From Ignavibacteriales bacterium (GTDB lineage Bacteria > Bacteroidota > Ignavibacteria > Ignavibacteriales > Melioribacteraceae): a stretch of 64,000 bases of DNA. The position numbers and the translations under genes are program-made. The stretch lies in NCBI GenBank assembly GCA_020635285.1, contig JACKAB010000009.1:62001-126000 (forward strand), given 5' to 3'. The notes under the pieces were generated by a model that was given only the letters and a program-made list of their open reading frames with translations, did no database searches and had not been told where the DNA came from. Shown one piece after another: positions 50,801 through 60,345 of the stretch; position 1 is the first letter of the stretch; each line of letters opens with the position of its first letter.

Positions 50801-51077
50801 TCTGCATGCAACTCCATTTGACTTAGATGGACCAAGACATCCTTCTGAAGTAAAAAAGGAGAATGATATTGTAATTAGAATGAATTATAAGCAGATGGGA
50901 GTTGGAGGGAATAATTCATGGAGCATATGGGGAATGCCGTATCAAGAATATCAAATAAAAACGAATAAGAATTATAAATATAATTTTCGAATTGTTCCTA
51001 TAACTTCAAATCAAAATCCGATGAAAATTAGCAAGCAAGGGTTTAAAGATTTAATTCATCAAAATCCAAATCTTTAA
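47894..51077 (+). CDS. Secreted LacZ-type GH2 beta-galactosidase (one frameshift)
   Basis: ATG 47894 follows a near-perfect ribosome site (AAGGAGGAAAG). The signal peptide (IIFLLIVILQVDTIAQ) and the LacZ opening (NPDVFEINREPARARLIPF) are in the first frame to about 48180. There the frame shifts by one, and the chain resumes as YDVSSWNTIDVPSSWQ and runs to 51077, about 1,060 residues in total. The catalytic motifs are IWSLGNEAGKG (acid/base Glu) and ILCEYAHAMGN (nucleophile Glu). The C-terminal supersandwich has WYGRGPGENYIDR. It is the second LacZ-type enzyme after 30827 and closely similar to it in layout. The break near 48180 is not in an obvious homopolymer, so it deserves checking. Confidence 0.9.
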
Positions 51078-51251
51078 ATTGTAAAATAGCTTGCATGATT
51101 TAAATACAAAAAAATATTGTGAGTAAATCTATCACTTAAAATAATTGTTAGCTCGATCACATATAATTAACTATTTATTTTTAACTTCATTTTCAGCTCA
51201 CTATAAAAGTTAGTATTGTCTGAATAATTTATAGGATGTTTCAGTATTGAT

Positions 51252-53462
51252 ATGAATAAAAAAATACTCACATTGTTTTGTCTTTTCTCCGTAAGCCTCT
51301 TTGCTCAAAATAATTTTGTAGATCATTGGGAATCTATTATATATGCTAATGATACTTGGAGTTATTACGTTGGTGATTCAGAGCCCCCTGCAGATTGGAA
51401 ATTATTAACCTTCGATGATACTGACTGGCAAAAAGGTGAAGGTGGCATTGGATACGGAGATAACGATGATAATACAATAATTCCCGAAACAATATCACTT
51501 TTTACAAGAATCAAATTTAATGTTAGTGATACAAGTTTAATTGAGAAAGCTATTTTAAGCGTTGATTATGACGATGGATTTGTTGCTTACTTAAATGGAA
51601 TTGAAATAGCAAGAGCAGGTATTTCAGGAACTAGTCCGACTTTCAATCAACTTGCTGATTTGAATCATGATGCTAATATTCCAACAGGCGGAAGACCAGA
51701 TGATTTTTTTATTAGTTCAGGAAAAATAGATAGTTGTTTAGCATTAGGTGAGAATATATTAGCTATCCAAGTACATAATGTTACTTCAAATTCTTCAGAT
51801 TTATCATCAACAACTTATTTCTCAGTTGGGGTCTCGAGCCCTATTCAGTTATATAGAGAAGTCCCTGAATGGTTTACTGCTCCTTTCGAATTCACCTCAT
51901 CAAACATACCTATTTTGATTATTGATACTCAAGGTGAAACAATTGTTGATGAACCAAAAATCATGGCAAAAATGGGGATCATTAATAATCAAAATGGTAT
52001 AAATAGTATTAGTGATTCACTTAATGAATATGATGGGTGGATCGGCATTGAGAACCGTGGAAACGCTTCTGCCAGAATTTCTGACAAAAAGCCTTATACA
52101 ATTGAAACTCGTAATGAAGATGGTTCCAACAGAAATGTTGAAATACTTGGCCTGCCAAAAGAAAACGATTTTGTTCTAAGAGCAGGTTATATGGATAAAA
52201 CGTTGATGAGAGATGCACTGGCTTACTCCATGTATAGAAATATGGGGCGTTGGGCTCCACGAACACGTCATGTTGAACTAATTCTTAATGGCAGTTATCA
52301 AGGTGTATACATCTTAGAAGAGAAGATTAAACCAGATAAAAACAGACTTGATATTGCCAAGATGGATTCATCTGACATTGAGGGGGAAGCTTTGACTGGT
52401 GGTTATGTTTGGTGCACAAATCGCAGATGGGGAGATGAGGAACATAATGATCTGGTATTCGATACTACTGAGGCCGATGGCAATGCGCGGTTTCTTAGAT
52501 ATCCAAAACCTAGTGATGTTATGCCAGAACAACTGATTTATATAAGTAAATATGAGCAGGAATTTTGTGATATTATGAATAGCCCTTACTACAATGCTGT
52601 AGATAATGGTTATAATAAGTACATCAATTTAGATTCCTTTATTGATGAAATGATTATCCAAGAACTAACATCCAATTCCGATGCATACGGCTATAGTGGT
52701 TATTTTCATAAGGACCGTGGTAAAAAAATATCTGCCGGTCCAGAATGGGATTTCGACCAAGCCCTTTGTAATTCTGACTACAATGATGGTGGACGATACG
52801 ATGAATGGATAGTTACAAAACCAAGCGGAGCTAATCCACCATTTTGGTTTAAGCTTTTTAATGATGAAGAAGTACATAATTTAATAAAAGAAAGATGGGG
52901 TGGACTTAGAAAAAATGTTTTAACTAACGATAATATATTTGCTTATATAGATTCAGTAGTTATTTATCTTAACCAAGCTCAACAGCACAATTTTAATCGT
53001 TGGCCAATTCTAGGAGTTCCAATTTGGAGAAGTTTACCCGGTGCAGAACAAAGAGATACTTATCAAAAAGAAGTTGATTTTATGAAAGAATGGTTGGGCA
53101 ATCATCTAAGTTGGATGGATGCTCAATTAAAAATCACCACTGCGGTTTTAAATAACAATGCTGAACTGGTAAATGAATTTAAACTTTATCAAAACTATCC
53201 TAATCCTTTTAATCCATCAACTTCAATAAGTTTTAATATTGCAACCACCGGTTTAGTAAAATTGAATATATATGACAGTATTGGAAAATTAGTAAAAACT
53301 TTAGTTAATGATAAAAATGCTGCTGGAAATTATTCAGTTATGTGGAATGGTAAAGACAACTCTGGCAACAATGTTTCTAATGGTGTTTACTATTACCGAT
53401 TAAGTTTTTCTAATAGTCAGAGTTCATGGCAACAAAGCAAAAAAATGATTTTATTGAAATAA
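51252..53462 (+). CDS. CotH kinase-family secreted protein with T9SS tail
   Basis: The 736-residue protein has a signal peptide (LTLFCLFSVSLFAQ). An N-terminal beta-sandwich of about 200 residues (FDDTDWQKGEGGIGYGD, DYDDGFVAYLNG) resembles a carbohydrate-binding or GH2-like jelly roll. A CotH-like domain spans about 215-560, with VLRAGYMDKTLMRDALAY, LNGSYQGVYILEEKI and PEWDFDQALCN, the likely metal/ATP-binding motif. A T9SS module begins at about 640 (KLYQNYPNPFNPSTSISF). CotH proteins are atypical secreted protein kinases in spore-formers; their role in secreted bacterial proteins linked to polysaccharide use is unclear. It lies between two beta-galactosidases and is on the same strand. Confidence 0.85.
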   Translation: MNKKILTLFCLFSVSLFAQNNFVDHWESIIYANDTWSYYVGDSEPPADWKLLTFDDTDWQKGEGGIGYGDNDDNTIIPETISLFTRIKFNVSDTSLIEKAILSVDYDDGFVAYLNGIEIARAGISGTSPTFNQLADLNHDANIPTGGRPDDFFISSGKIDSCLALGENILAIQVHNVTSNSSDLSSTTYFSVGVSSPIQLYREVPEWFTAPFEFTSSNIPILIIDTQGETIVDEPKIMAKMGIINNQNGINSISDSLNEYDGWIGIENRGNASARISDKKPYTIETRNEDGSNRNVEILGLPKENDFVLRAGYMDKTLMRDALAYSMYRNMGRWAPRTRHVELILNGSYQGVYILEEKIKPDKNRLDIAKMDSSDIEGEALTGGYVWCTNRRWGDEEHNDLVFDTTEADGNARFLRYPKPSDVMPEQLIYISKYEQEFCDIMNSPYYNAVDNGYNKYINLDSFIDEMIIQELTSNSDAYGYSGYFHKDRGKKISAGPEWDFDQALCNSDYNDGGRYDEWIVTKPSGANPPFWFKLFNDEEVHNLIKERWGGLRKNVLTNDNIFAYIDSVVIYLNQAQQHNFNRWPILGVPIWRSLPGAEQRDTYQKEVDFMKEWLGNHLSWMDAQLKITTAVLNNNAELVNEFKLYQNYPNPFNPSTSISFNIATTGLVKLNIYDSIGKLVKTLVNDKNAAGNYSVMWNGKDNSGNNVSNGVYYYRLSFSNSQSSWQQSKKMILLK

Positions 53463-53548
53463 ATAAAACCCGCCCTTCTTTTTTATCGTTTTAATTTTTA
53501 AAGTCTTAGCTAATAAATTAAGAATCCAATTATTATAAAGGAGTAAAA

Positions 53549-55972
53549 ATGAAAATAATACTTTCAATATTTTTTTCAATAATACTATTTCAATCAGTTT
53601 TAATCTCAAGTGACTATAAAAATTTTAATTATGATTGGAAATTTGCCAAAGGCAATCATGATAAAGCAGAACAAATTAATTTTGATGATTCCGATTGGCA
53701 ACAAGTAAAGCTGCCGCATGATTGGGCAATTTATGGACCGTTTGATCCAAATGGAAATCCGGAGACAGCAAAACTACCATGGAAAGGTGAAGGCTGGTAT
53801 CGAAAAGTTTTTAATGTGGATAAAAGTTTGATGGGAAAGAAAATCCATTTTCTTTTTGACGGAGTAATGGCTTTCCCCAAAGTATATATTAACGGAAAAT
53901 TAGCTTATGAATGGGACTATGGCTACAACTCATTCTATTTTGATGCAACTGAATTTATAAAATTTGGAGAAAATAATATAATATCAGTTTACGTTGATAC
54001 AAGAAATCATGAAAGCAGATGGTATCCCGGCGCTGGAATATATAGAAAAGTTCAAATGGTTGTAACCGAACAAATTCACGCAAATATTTGGGGAACGTTT
54101 ATTTCTACTCCGTTAGCCAATAAAGAAAATGCAGATGTTAGAGCATTTACAAAAATTAGTAATGATTCGGATTCTGAAAAATTAATTTTGCTAGAATCAA
54201 ACTTAATAACTCCCGAAGGAGAAGAATTATTAATCGTAAAAGATACTGCTAAATTTATTGGTGAATATGAATTTGAGCAATGGTTCAGATTCCAATCACC
54301 AAAACTTTGGGATACTGAAAATCCTAATTCATATTTACTTAAATCCATTGTTAAACTTGATGGTAAAGCAATAGATACAGTAATTACAAAATTTGGAATT
54401 AGGTCATTTGAATTTACTTCAGATGATGGAATTCATCTAAACGGAAAAAGAGTTAAGCTAAAAGGAGTTTGTCTTCATCAGGATCTTGGTCCATTAGGAG
54501 CAGCTTTTAATAAAAGAGCGATGCAGAGAGAACTTGAAATTTTGAAAGAAATGGGAATTAATGCTGTAAGAACCAGCCACAATGTGCCTGCCCCGGAATT
54601 ATTAGACATATGTGATGAAATGGGAATATTAGTAATTGATGAAGCATTTGACAAGTGGGATAAAAAAGGAGATTTATTAACGGACAAAGATTTTTCTGAA
54701 TGGTCACATAGAAATATTAAAAATTTTATTACCAGGGATAGAAATCATCCTTCAATATTTTTATGGAGTATTGGAAATGAGATGTGGGATATAGGTGCAA
54801 ATAAACACGGAAGTTTTAATAAACTAGTTGATATGATAGGTAATTTTAGAAGATATGATCCAACCAGAAAGCTAACAACCGTAGACGCTGATGTTGAAAG
54901 TGTGAAGTGGCATTTTTATCAACTAACAGATGTTCATTCGTGGAATTATGGCAGAAGATATGAACCGGCTAGAAAAGCAGATCCATCAAAGCCTGTAATT
55001 ATAACTGAATCTGCATCGACCGTAAGCACAAGAGGGTACTATTCATTCCCTTTACCAAAAGTAAAAGATGAGTTTTATTTAAATGATTCACAAGTTAGTT
55101 CATATGATATGAATGCACCTTTTTGGGCAGAACCCGCTGAGCAAGACTTTAAATGGCAAGAAGAAGATAAATTTGTAGCTGGAGAATTTGTCTGGACTGG
55201 TTTTGATTATCTTGGTGAACCAACCCCTTATAATTATTTTCTCACAGAAAAGGGAATTATTACCAGCGATCAAACTGCAAGAAGTTCATATTTTGGAATT
55301 GTTGATCTTTGCGGAATACCAAAAGACAGATATTATATTTATAGAAGTTATTGGCGGCCAGATGTAAAAACTATTCACATATTACCGCACTGGAATTGGG
55401 AAGGAAAAGAAGGAGAAATAATTCCGGTTCACGTTCATACAAACGCTGATAAGGGTGAATTATTCTTAAATGGTAAATCTTTAGGAATGACACATAAACA
55501 ACCAAATTCAGAAGATATTTTTGAACGTTATAGATTGATGTGGAATGATGTAAAATACGAACCGGGCGAATTAAAAGTTGTGGTTTATAAAAATGGAGAG
55601 TACTACGGTGAAGAGGTAATGAAAACAGCTGATGAACCATACTCAATTCGTTTAACACCAGATAGAACAAATATTAGCGCTGATGGTGAAGATTTATCCT
55701 ATATTTTAATTGAAGCACTTGATAAAAATGGAAATTTATGTCCGCTTGCAGAAAATGAAATCAAAATTGAATTGAATGGAAATGCAGAAATTGCCGGAGT
55801 GGGAAATGGAAATCCTCAATCTTTAGAATCTTTCCAATCCAATAAAGTAAAATTATTTTATGGAAAAGCTATGTTAATTGTAAAATCTTTAAGAAATAAA
55901 AACGGTGAAATAGATGTTACTGCATCTTCTGATAACCTAAAAAATTGTAATGTTCATTTAATTACAAACTAG
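53549..55972 (+). CDS. Secreted GH2 beta-galactosidase, third DUF4982/Big-like paralogue
   Basis: An intact 807-residue enzyme after a good ribosome site (AAAGGAG). Signal peptide (MKIILSIFFSIILFQSVLIS), sugar-binding domain (LPHDWAIYGPFDPNGNPE), Ig-like domain and barrel with Glu411 in LWSIGNEMWDIG (acid/base) and Glu487 in IITESASTVSTRG (nucleophile; ITES rather than GTEN as in the 36250 paralogue). A DUF4982-like (HTNADKGELFLNGKSLG) and a Big-like domain follow. The different nucleophile surroundings and the insert around 520-545 suggest a substrate different from the two other paralogues. The GH2 members with this ending in Bacteroidota often sit with sulfatases, as it does here (56014 follows 41 bases later). 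Confidence 0.9.
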   Translation: MKIILSIFFSIILFQSVLISSDYKNFNYDWKFAKGNHDKAEQINFDDSDWQQVKLPHDWAIYGPFDPNGNPETAKLPWKGEGWYRKVFNVDKSLMGKKIHFLFDGVMAFPKVYINGKLAYEWDYGYNSFYFDATEFIKFGENNIISVYVDTRNHESRWYPGAGIYRKVQMVVTEQIHANIWGTFISTPLANKENADVRAFTKISNDSDSEKLILLESNLITPEGEELLIVKDTAKFIGEYEFEQWFRFQSPKLWDTENPNSYLLKSIVKLDGKAIDTVITKFGIRSFEFTSDDGIHLNGKRVKLKGVCLHQDLGPLGAAFNKRAMQRELEILKEMGINAVRTSHNVPAPELLDICDEMGILVIDEAFDKWDKKGDLLTDKDFSEWSHRNIKNFITRDRNHPSIFLWSIGNEMWDIGANKHGSFNKLVDMIGNFRRYDPTRKLTTVDADVESVKWHFYQLTDVHSWNYGRRYEPARKADPSKPVIITESASTVSTRGYYSFPLPKVKDEFYLNDSQVSSYDMNAPFWAEPAEQDFKWQEEDKFVAGEFVWTGFDYLGEPTPYNYFLTEKGIITSDQTARSSYFGIVDLCGIPKDRYYIYRSYWRPDVKTIHILPHWNWEGKEGEIIPVHVHTNADKGELFLNGKSLGMTHKQPNSEDIFERYRLMWNDVKYEPGELKVVVYKNGEYYGEEVMKTADEPYSIRLTPDRTNISADGEDLSYILIEALDKNGNLCPLAENEIKIELNGNAEIAGVGNGNPQSLESFQSNKVKLFYGKAMLIVKSLRNKNGEIDVTASSDNLKNCNVHLITN

Positions 55973-56013
55973 CTGAACTTGAAGTTAAATTTATTACTTA
56001 AAATTTTAGTTGA

Positions 56014-57603
56014 ATGAAAATATTAAAATTATCTCCAAGTATACTTATCCTAAGCGTAATAATAACTTTTGGGTGTAATGATAATAATAAACAAAAAGAT
56101 CAAAAAGCAAATGTTCTATTTATTCTTGTAGATGACCTTGGTGCGAATGATTTAAGTTGTACAGGTAGCAATTATTATGAAACTCCAAATATTGATAGAA
56201 TTTCTAAAGAAGGGATTATTTTTACACGAGGATATTCAGCAAGCGCTGTTTGCAGTCCTTCACGTGCTAGTATTATGACTGGGAAGTATACAGCAAGGCA
56301 CGGAATTACAGATTGGATTGGTGCAAAAAGTGGAGAAGATTGGCGAAATAATAAAAGATATGATAAGCTACTACCTGCTGAGTATATACATAATTTGTCA
56401 AAGAAAGATTTAACTATCGCTGCGGTAATGAAAGAAGATGGATATAAAACGTTTTATGCCGGTAAGTGGCATCTGGGGGGTAAAGGATCATACCCTGAAG
56501 ATCACGGGTTTGATATAAATAAAGGTGGTTGGGAAAGCGGCAGCCCTCAAGGAGGATATTTTTCACCATGGATAAATCCAAAATTGGAAAATAATTTAGA
56601 AGGTGAGAATTTATCAATGAGGCTGGCAAACGAAACTGTTAAATTTATAACGGAACATAAAGACACTAATTTTTTTGCAGTTTTATCATTTTATGCGGTT
56701 CATGGGCCTATTGAAACAACAAATGAGAAATGGAAAAAGTACAAAAATAAAGTTGAAGCAACAGATTTAGCTGAAACTGGTTTTGAGATGGAAAGAGTTT
56801 TGCCAATTCGAACAAAACAAGATAATCCAATTTATGCAGGTCTTGTTGAAAGTGTAGATGATGCTGTAGGAAAAGTATTGAATTCACTTGAAGAACTTGG
56901 TCTTAGTGACAAAACTATTGTAATCTTTACTTCTGATAATGGCGGAGTTGCTTCCGGCGATGCATATTCAACATCTAATTTACCTTTGAGAGGTGGAAAA
57001 GGTTATCAATGGGAAGGAGGAATTAGAGTGCCTTACTTTATAAAAATACCTTGGCTAAATGTTGCAGGCGCTCATATTTCTTATCCGGTTTCTGGAACAG
57101 ATTTTTTCCCAACAATACTTGAATTAACTAATTCTAGCCTTAGACCAACTGAACATTTGGACGGTATAAGTCTTAAAGCACTTATTGAAGGAAAATCTTT
57201 GCCAGATAGACAACTAATATGGCACTACCCGCATTATGGAAATCAAGGCGGTGAGCCGAATTCCACAATTATAGAAGGTGATTGGAAATTAATTCATTAT
57301 TGGGAAGATGACAGAGATGAGTTATATAATTTGAATAATGATTTAAATGAAAGGACTGATCTCTCAAAAACAAATATAGATGATACACAAAGGTTAAAAA
57401 TCAAATTAGAAAAATATTTAAAAAATGTTAATGCTGTTTATCCTAAAAGAGACTTGAAATATAATGAAGAAATGGCTAGCCAAAGACATGAAAAAATAGT
57501 AAATGAATTGAGGCCGAAACTTGAAGAAGAGCGAATAAAAATATTACAAGATGATTTTAAGCCCAATAATAATTGGTGGGGAAGTAAATTAACAAAAGAC
57601 TAA
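56014..57603 (+). CDS. Formylglycine sulfatase lipoprotein (S1 family)
   Basis: The 529-residue protein starts with a lipoprotein signal (IITFGC, Cys21). The S1 sulfatase fold is complete: metal ligands Asp40-Asp41 in LVDDLGANDL, the C-x-P-S-R motif with Cys80 in AVCSPSRASIMTG (the residue converted to formylglycine), GKWHLGG, and FTSDNGG further on. It would remove sulfate esters from a sulfated sugar. Maturation needs a separate FGE or anaerobic maturase, which is not in the window. It follows a GH2 beta-galactosidase directly, which suggests a sulfated galactose- or glucuronate-containing substrate. A decayed hydrolase on the opposite strand lies downstream. Confidence 0.92.
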   Translation: MKILKLSPSILILSVIITFGCNDNNKQKDQKANVLFILVDDLGANDLSCTGSNYYETPNIDRISKEGIIFTRGYSASAVCSPSRASIMTGKYTARHGITDWIGAKSGEDWRNNKRYDKLLPAEYIHNLSKKDLTIAAVMKEDGYKTFYAGKWHLGGKGSYPEDHGFDINKGGWESGSPQGGYFSPWINPKLENNLEGENLSMRLANETVKFITEHKDTNFFAVLSFYAVHGPIETTNEKWKKYKNKVEATDLAETGFEMERVLPIRTKQDNPIYAGLVESVDDAVGKVLNSLEELGLSDKTIVIFTSDNGGVASGDAYSTSNLPLRGGKGYQWEGGIRVPYFIKIPWLNVAGAHISYPVSGTDFFPTILELTNSSLRPTEHLDGISLKALIEGKSLPDRQLIWHYPHYGNQGGEPNSTIIEGDWKLIHYWEDDRDELYNLNNDLNERTDLSKTNIDDTQRLKIKLEKYLKNVNAVYPKRDLKYNEEMASQRHEKIVNELRPKLEEERIKILQDDFKPNNNWWGSKLTKD

Positions 57604-57706
57604 TCTCTTGTAATTAATTAATTTCATGTTTATAGCCAGCTCTAAAATTATAAAATAGCTGAACCAATATACGGTCTTTAATTTTTCCAACTGTTTTATA
57701 AATAAA

Positions 57707-58493
57707 TCATTTAATATTCATTAAAATTTCAGCATATTCATTAGGCATTGTTCTTTGCGCATTATGTCCAGTTGGTAATTCATAATAAGCCCAATTTTTC
57801 TTTTTTTGCTCTTTCGGCATATTTGCTAAAACTATCGGTTGTTTGTCCCGGCTCTATTGTTAAAATATATGTTGAAGGTATTTTTTTCTCTATCTGGATT
57901 TTTCAGAGAAATTGGTTGTCTAAAAGTTCCCAGAGGATGCGGAACATCTTTTCCCCAATCATCCCAGTATGGAGGAATGCTGTATCCTTTCCCTTTGTTT
58001 CAGCTAACTCAAGAAACATTTTACTGCGGTCATCTGTGTTTAAACTAAAAACTGATTCGCCATCTTCAGGCAACATTGCATCTACATAAACAATATGTTT
58101 TATTTTTTCTGGGATTCTATCAGCAACTCCGGTTATGACCATTCCGCCATAACTATGACCAATTAAAATGATATTATCTAAATCTTCAAATTAAATTACA
58201 TTTACAACATCCCTTATGTGGGTATCTAAACTTACATCAGTACTATTTAAGTGTTCTCTTTCACCTTGTCCGTTAAGGGTTGGTCCGTACACTTTATAAC
58301 CATCACTTTCAAGAATTTCTTCCATATTTTTGTAATCCCAACCGCCGCCCCAAGCACCATGAACAAAAACTATAACTTGTTTATCAATATTTTTAACTTG
58401 AGCTTGATACAAAATTGGTAGAAATATTAATAAGCTTATTAGAAGTAATTTTAAGAGTTTCATAATTGTTTTCCATTTGAAAAGATTCTTCAT
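57707..58493 (-). pseudogene. Alpha/beta hydrolase, decayed (in-frame stop and frameshifts)
   Basis: This is the only minus-strand gene recognised. It starts at ATG 58463 (or 58493) with a signal peptide (LLKLLLISLLIFLPILYQAQ), then VIVFVHGAWGGGWDYKNM and DTHIRDVVNVI. A TAA stop at 58193-58191 follows, in the same frame as the continuing FEDLDNIILIGHSYGGMVI, whose Ser is the nucleophile of the GHSYGG elbow. The simplest account is AAA changed to TAA. Reading then runs to KHIVYVDAMLPEDGESVF. Further frame changes near 57960 and 57885 are needed to reach IEPGQTTDSF and ELPTGHNAQRTMPNEYAEIL, ending about 57707. About 250 residues if repaired. It is an esterase-like enzyme of unknown substrate. 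Confidence 0.75.
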
Positions 58494-58553
58494 ATAATGA
58501 ATTTAATATAAAAACAATGATTTTTAAAAATAAAATAAATTAGGATTTTAATT

Positions 58554-60074
58554 ATGCTATACCTAAAAACATTTTTGGTTTTTATTCTCTTAATATTTCT
58601 TTCATCCTGTGCAAAAGATGAAATTCGCAAGCCAAATATAGTTCTTATTTATGTTGATGATTTGGGGTATGGCGATATTGGATGCTATGGTGCAATAGGT
58701 GTTAAGACACCCAATCTAGATAATCTAGCAAATTCTGGAGTAAGATTTACTGATTCACATTGTGCCGCAGCGACTTGTACTCCTTCAAGATATTCAATAC
58801 TGACAGGCAGTTATGCTTTTAGAAATAATGCCCAAATACTTCCCGGGGATGCCCCAATATTAATTGGTCCTCAAACACAAACATTACCAGGTATGTTACA
58901 AAAAAATGGATACAAAACAGCTATTGTTGGTAAATGGCATTTAGGACTTGGAAATGGGAATCTGGATTGGAATAAAGATATAAAACCAGGACCTCTTGAA
59001 GTAGGTTTTGATTATTCATTCATAATACCGGCAACAGGTGACAGAGTTCCATGTGTGTACGTTGAAAATCATAATGTAGTAGGTTTAGAGAAAAACGATC
59101 CAATTACAGTTAGTTACTTAGAAAAAGTCGGCATTTTGCCAACAGGATTATCGAATCCAGAAATGCTTCAGCAGCAGGCTGACACACAACATAGTAATAC
59201 TATTATAAATGGGATTAGTAGAATTGGATATATGGAAGGCGGCGAAAAAGCTTGGTGGGTTGATGAAGAATTTCCGAATATGCTTGTAGGTAAAGCCAAT
59301 AAATTCATAGAAAATAATAAGGAGAATCCTTTTTTCTTGTACTTCTCATTTCATGATATTCATGTTCCAAGAGTTCCAAATAAAAGATTTGTTGGAAAAA
59401 GTACTATGGGACCAAGAGGTGATGCAATTGCTCAGATGGATTGGTGTACTGGAGAAATAATTAATAAGCTGGAAGAACTCAATATAGATGAAAACACTTT
59501 AGTCATCTTTACAAGCGATAACGGTCCTGTACTTAATGATGGATATGAAGATATGGCAGTTGAGCTGCTTGGTGAACACAAACAATCTGGACCTTTTAGA
59601 GGTGGCAAATATAGTGCTTATGAGGCAGGCACAAGGATTCCTTCCATTGTTTATTGGCCAAATGTAGTTTCTAAAAAAGTATCAAACGCTATTTGGTCAC
59701 AAGTAGATTTATATAATTCGATTGCAAATCTAATTGGTTATAAATTAGCGAATAATGAAGCTCCTGATAGCTATAATATGCTAAATACTATTTTGGGAAA
59801 ATCAAATGAAGATAGAAGTGTACTCTTAGAAGAATCGTTTACAAAAGGTATAAGAAAAGGAAGTTGGAAATATATTTCTCCAGTTAGTGGAAGCGTTCCA
59901 GATTGGATGGCAAATAAAGGAATTGAATCAGGCTTAAGCAATGACGAACAATTATATAATCTAGATAATGATATAGCAGAAAGAAATAACTTAGCAAAAA
60001 TAAATATTGATAGACTGGATTCTCTAAAATTGCAACTTAAGTTAATTTTGGAAAATGAAAAAACACGTAAATAG
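58554..60074 (+). CDS. Arylsulfatase-type formylglycine sulfatase lipoprotein
   Basis: The 506-residue protein starts with a lipoprotein signal (LLIFLSSC, Cys19). Asp35-Asp36 in YVDDLGYGDIGCYG are metal ligands, Cys75 in AATCTPSRYSILTG is the formylglycine precursor, and GKWHLGLGNGN, FHDIHVPRVPNKRF and FTSDNGPVLNDG complete the active site. The sequence is closer to arylsulfatase A-like enzymes than the sulfatase at 56014, so the two probably hit different sulfate positions. It starts 61 bases after the start of the divergent decayed hydrolase and is followed by an intrinsic terminator. Confidence 0.93.
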   Translation: MLYLKTFLVFILLIFLSSCAKDEIRKPNIVLIYVDDLGYGDIGCYGAIGVKTPNLDNLANSGVRFTDSHCAAATCTPSRYSILTGSYAFRNNAQILPGDAPILIGPQTQTLPGMLQKNGYKTAIVGKWHLGLGNGNLDWNKDIKPGPLEVGFDYSFIIPATGDRVPCVYVENHNVVGLEKNDPITVSYLEKVGILPTGLSNPEMLQQQADTQHSNTIINGISRIGYMEGGEKAWWVDEEFPNMLVGKANKFIENNKENPFFLYFSFHDIHVPRVPNKRFVGKSTMGPRGDAIAQMDWCTGEIINKLEELNIDENTLVIFTSDNGPVLNDGYEDMAVELLGEHKQSGPFRGGKYSAYEAGTRIPSIVYWPNVVSKKVSNAIWSQVDLYNSIANLIGYKLANNEAPDSYNMLNTILGKSNEDRSVLLEESFTKGIRKGSWKYISPVSGSVPDWMANKGIESGLSNDEQLYNLDNDIAERNNLAKINIDRLDSLKLQLKLILENEKTRK

Positions 60075-60112
60075 ATTTTAAGTCTCGCGTTTAAATTCTA
60101 TTAAAAAAAATT

Positions 60113-60138
60113 AAAAACTGTCTTTATGGCAGTTTTTT
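60113..60138 (+). terminator. Intrinsic terminator after the second sulfatase
   Basis: AAAAACTG (60113-60120) pairs with CAGTTTTT (60130-60137) around a 9-base loop, with the stem's own T run as the tail. It lies about 40 bases after the stop codon. Confidence 0.7.
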
Positions 60139-60345
60139 AATTTTAAATATTTAATAAAAAGTTTGTTGGCAACAAAATTATGTTGTTACTCTTCTTAGTT
60201 CCCAATCAAAGCCACCCTTAAAACCTATACACATATTCAACATTTTAGCATCATTATTTAATATATATTGTAGAAATAAAAACTAATAATTTAATTAACA
60301 AAGAATTATATTATAAATAATTATTTTAAAGACTCAACTACTGTT

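Noticed and set aside
6442..53462. Recurring YPNPFNP sequences as a possible DNA repeat family
   Set aside because: The similarity is at protein level (T9SS tails); codon choice differs between copies, so it is not a nucleotide repeat or CRISPR-like array.
57748..58089. 113-codon open frame on the plus strand
   Set aside because: Complementary to the decayed alpha/beta hydrolase, whose GHSYGG and downstream motifs are on the minus strand.
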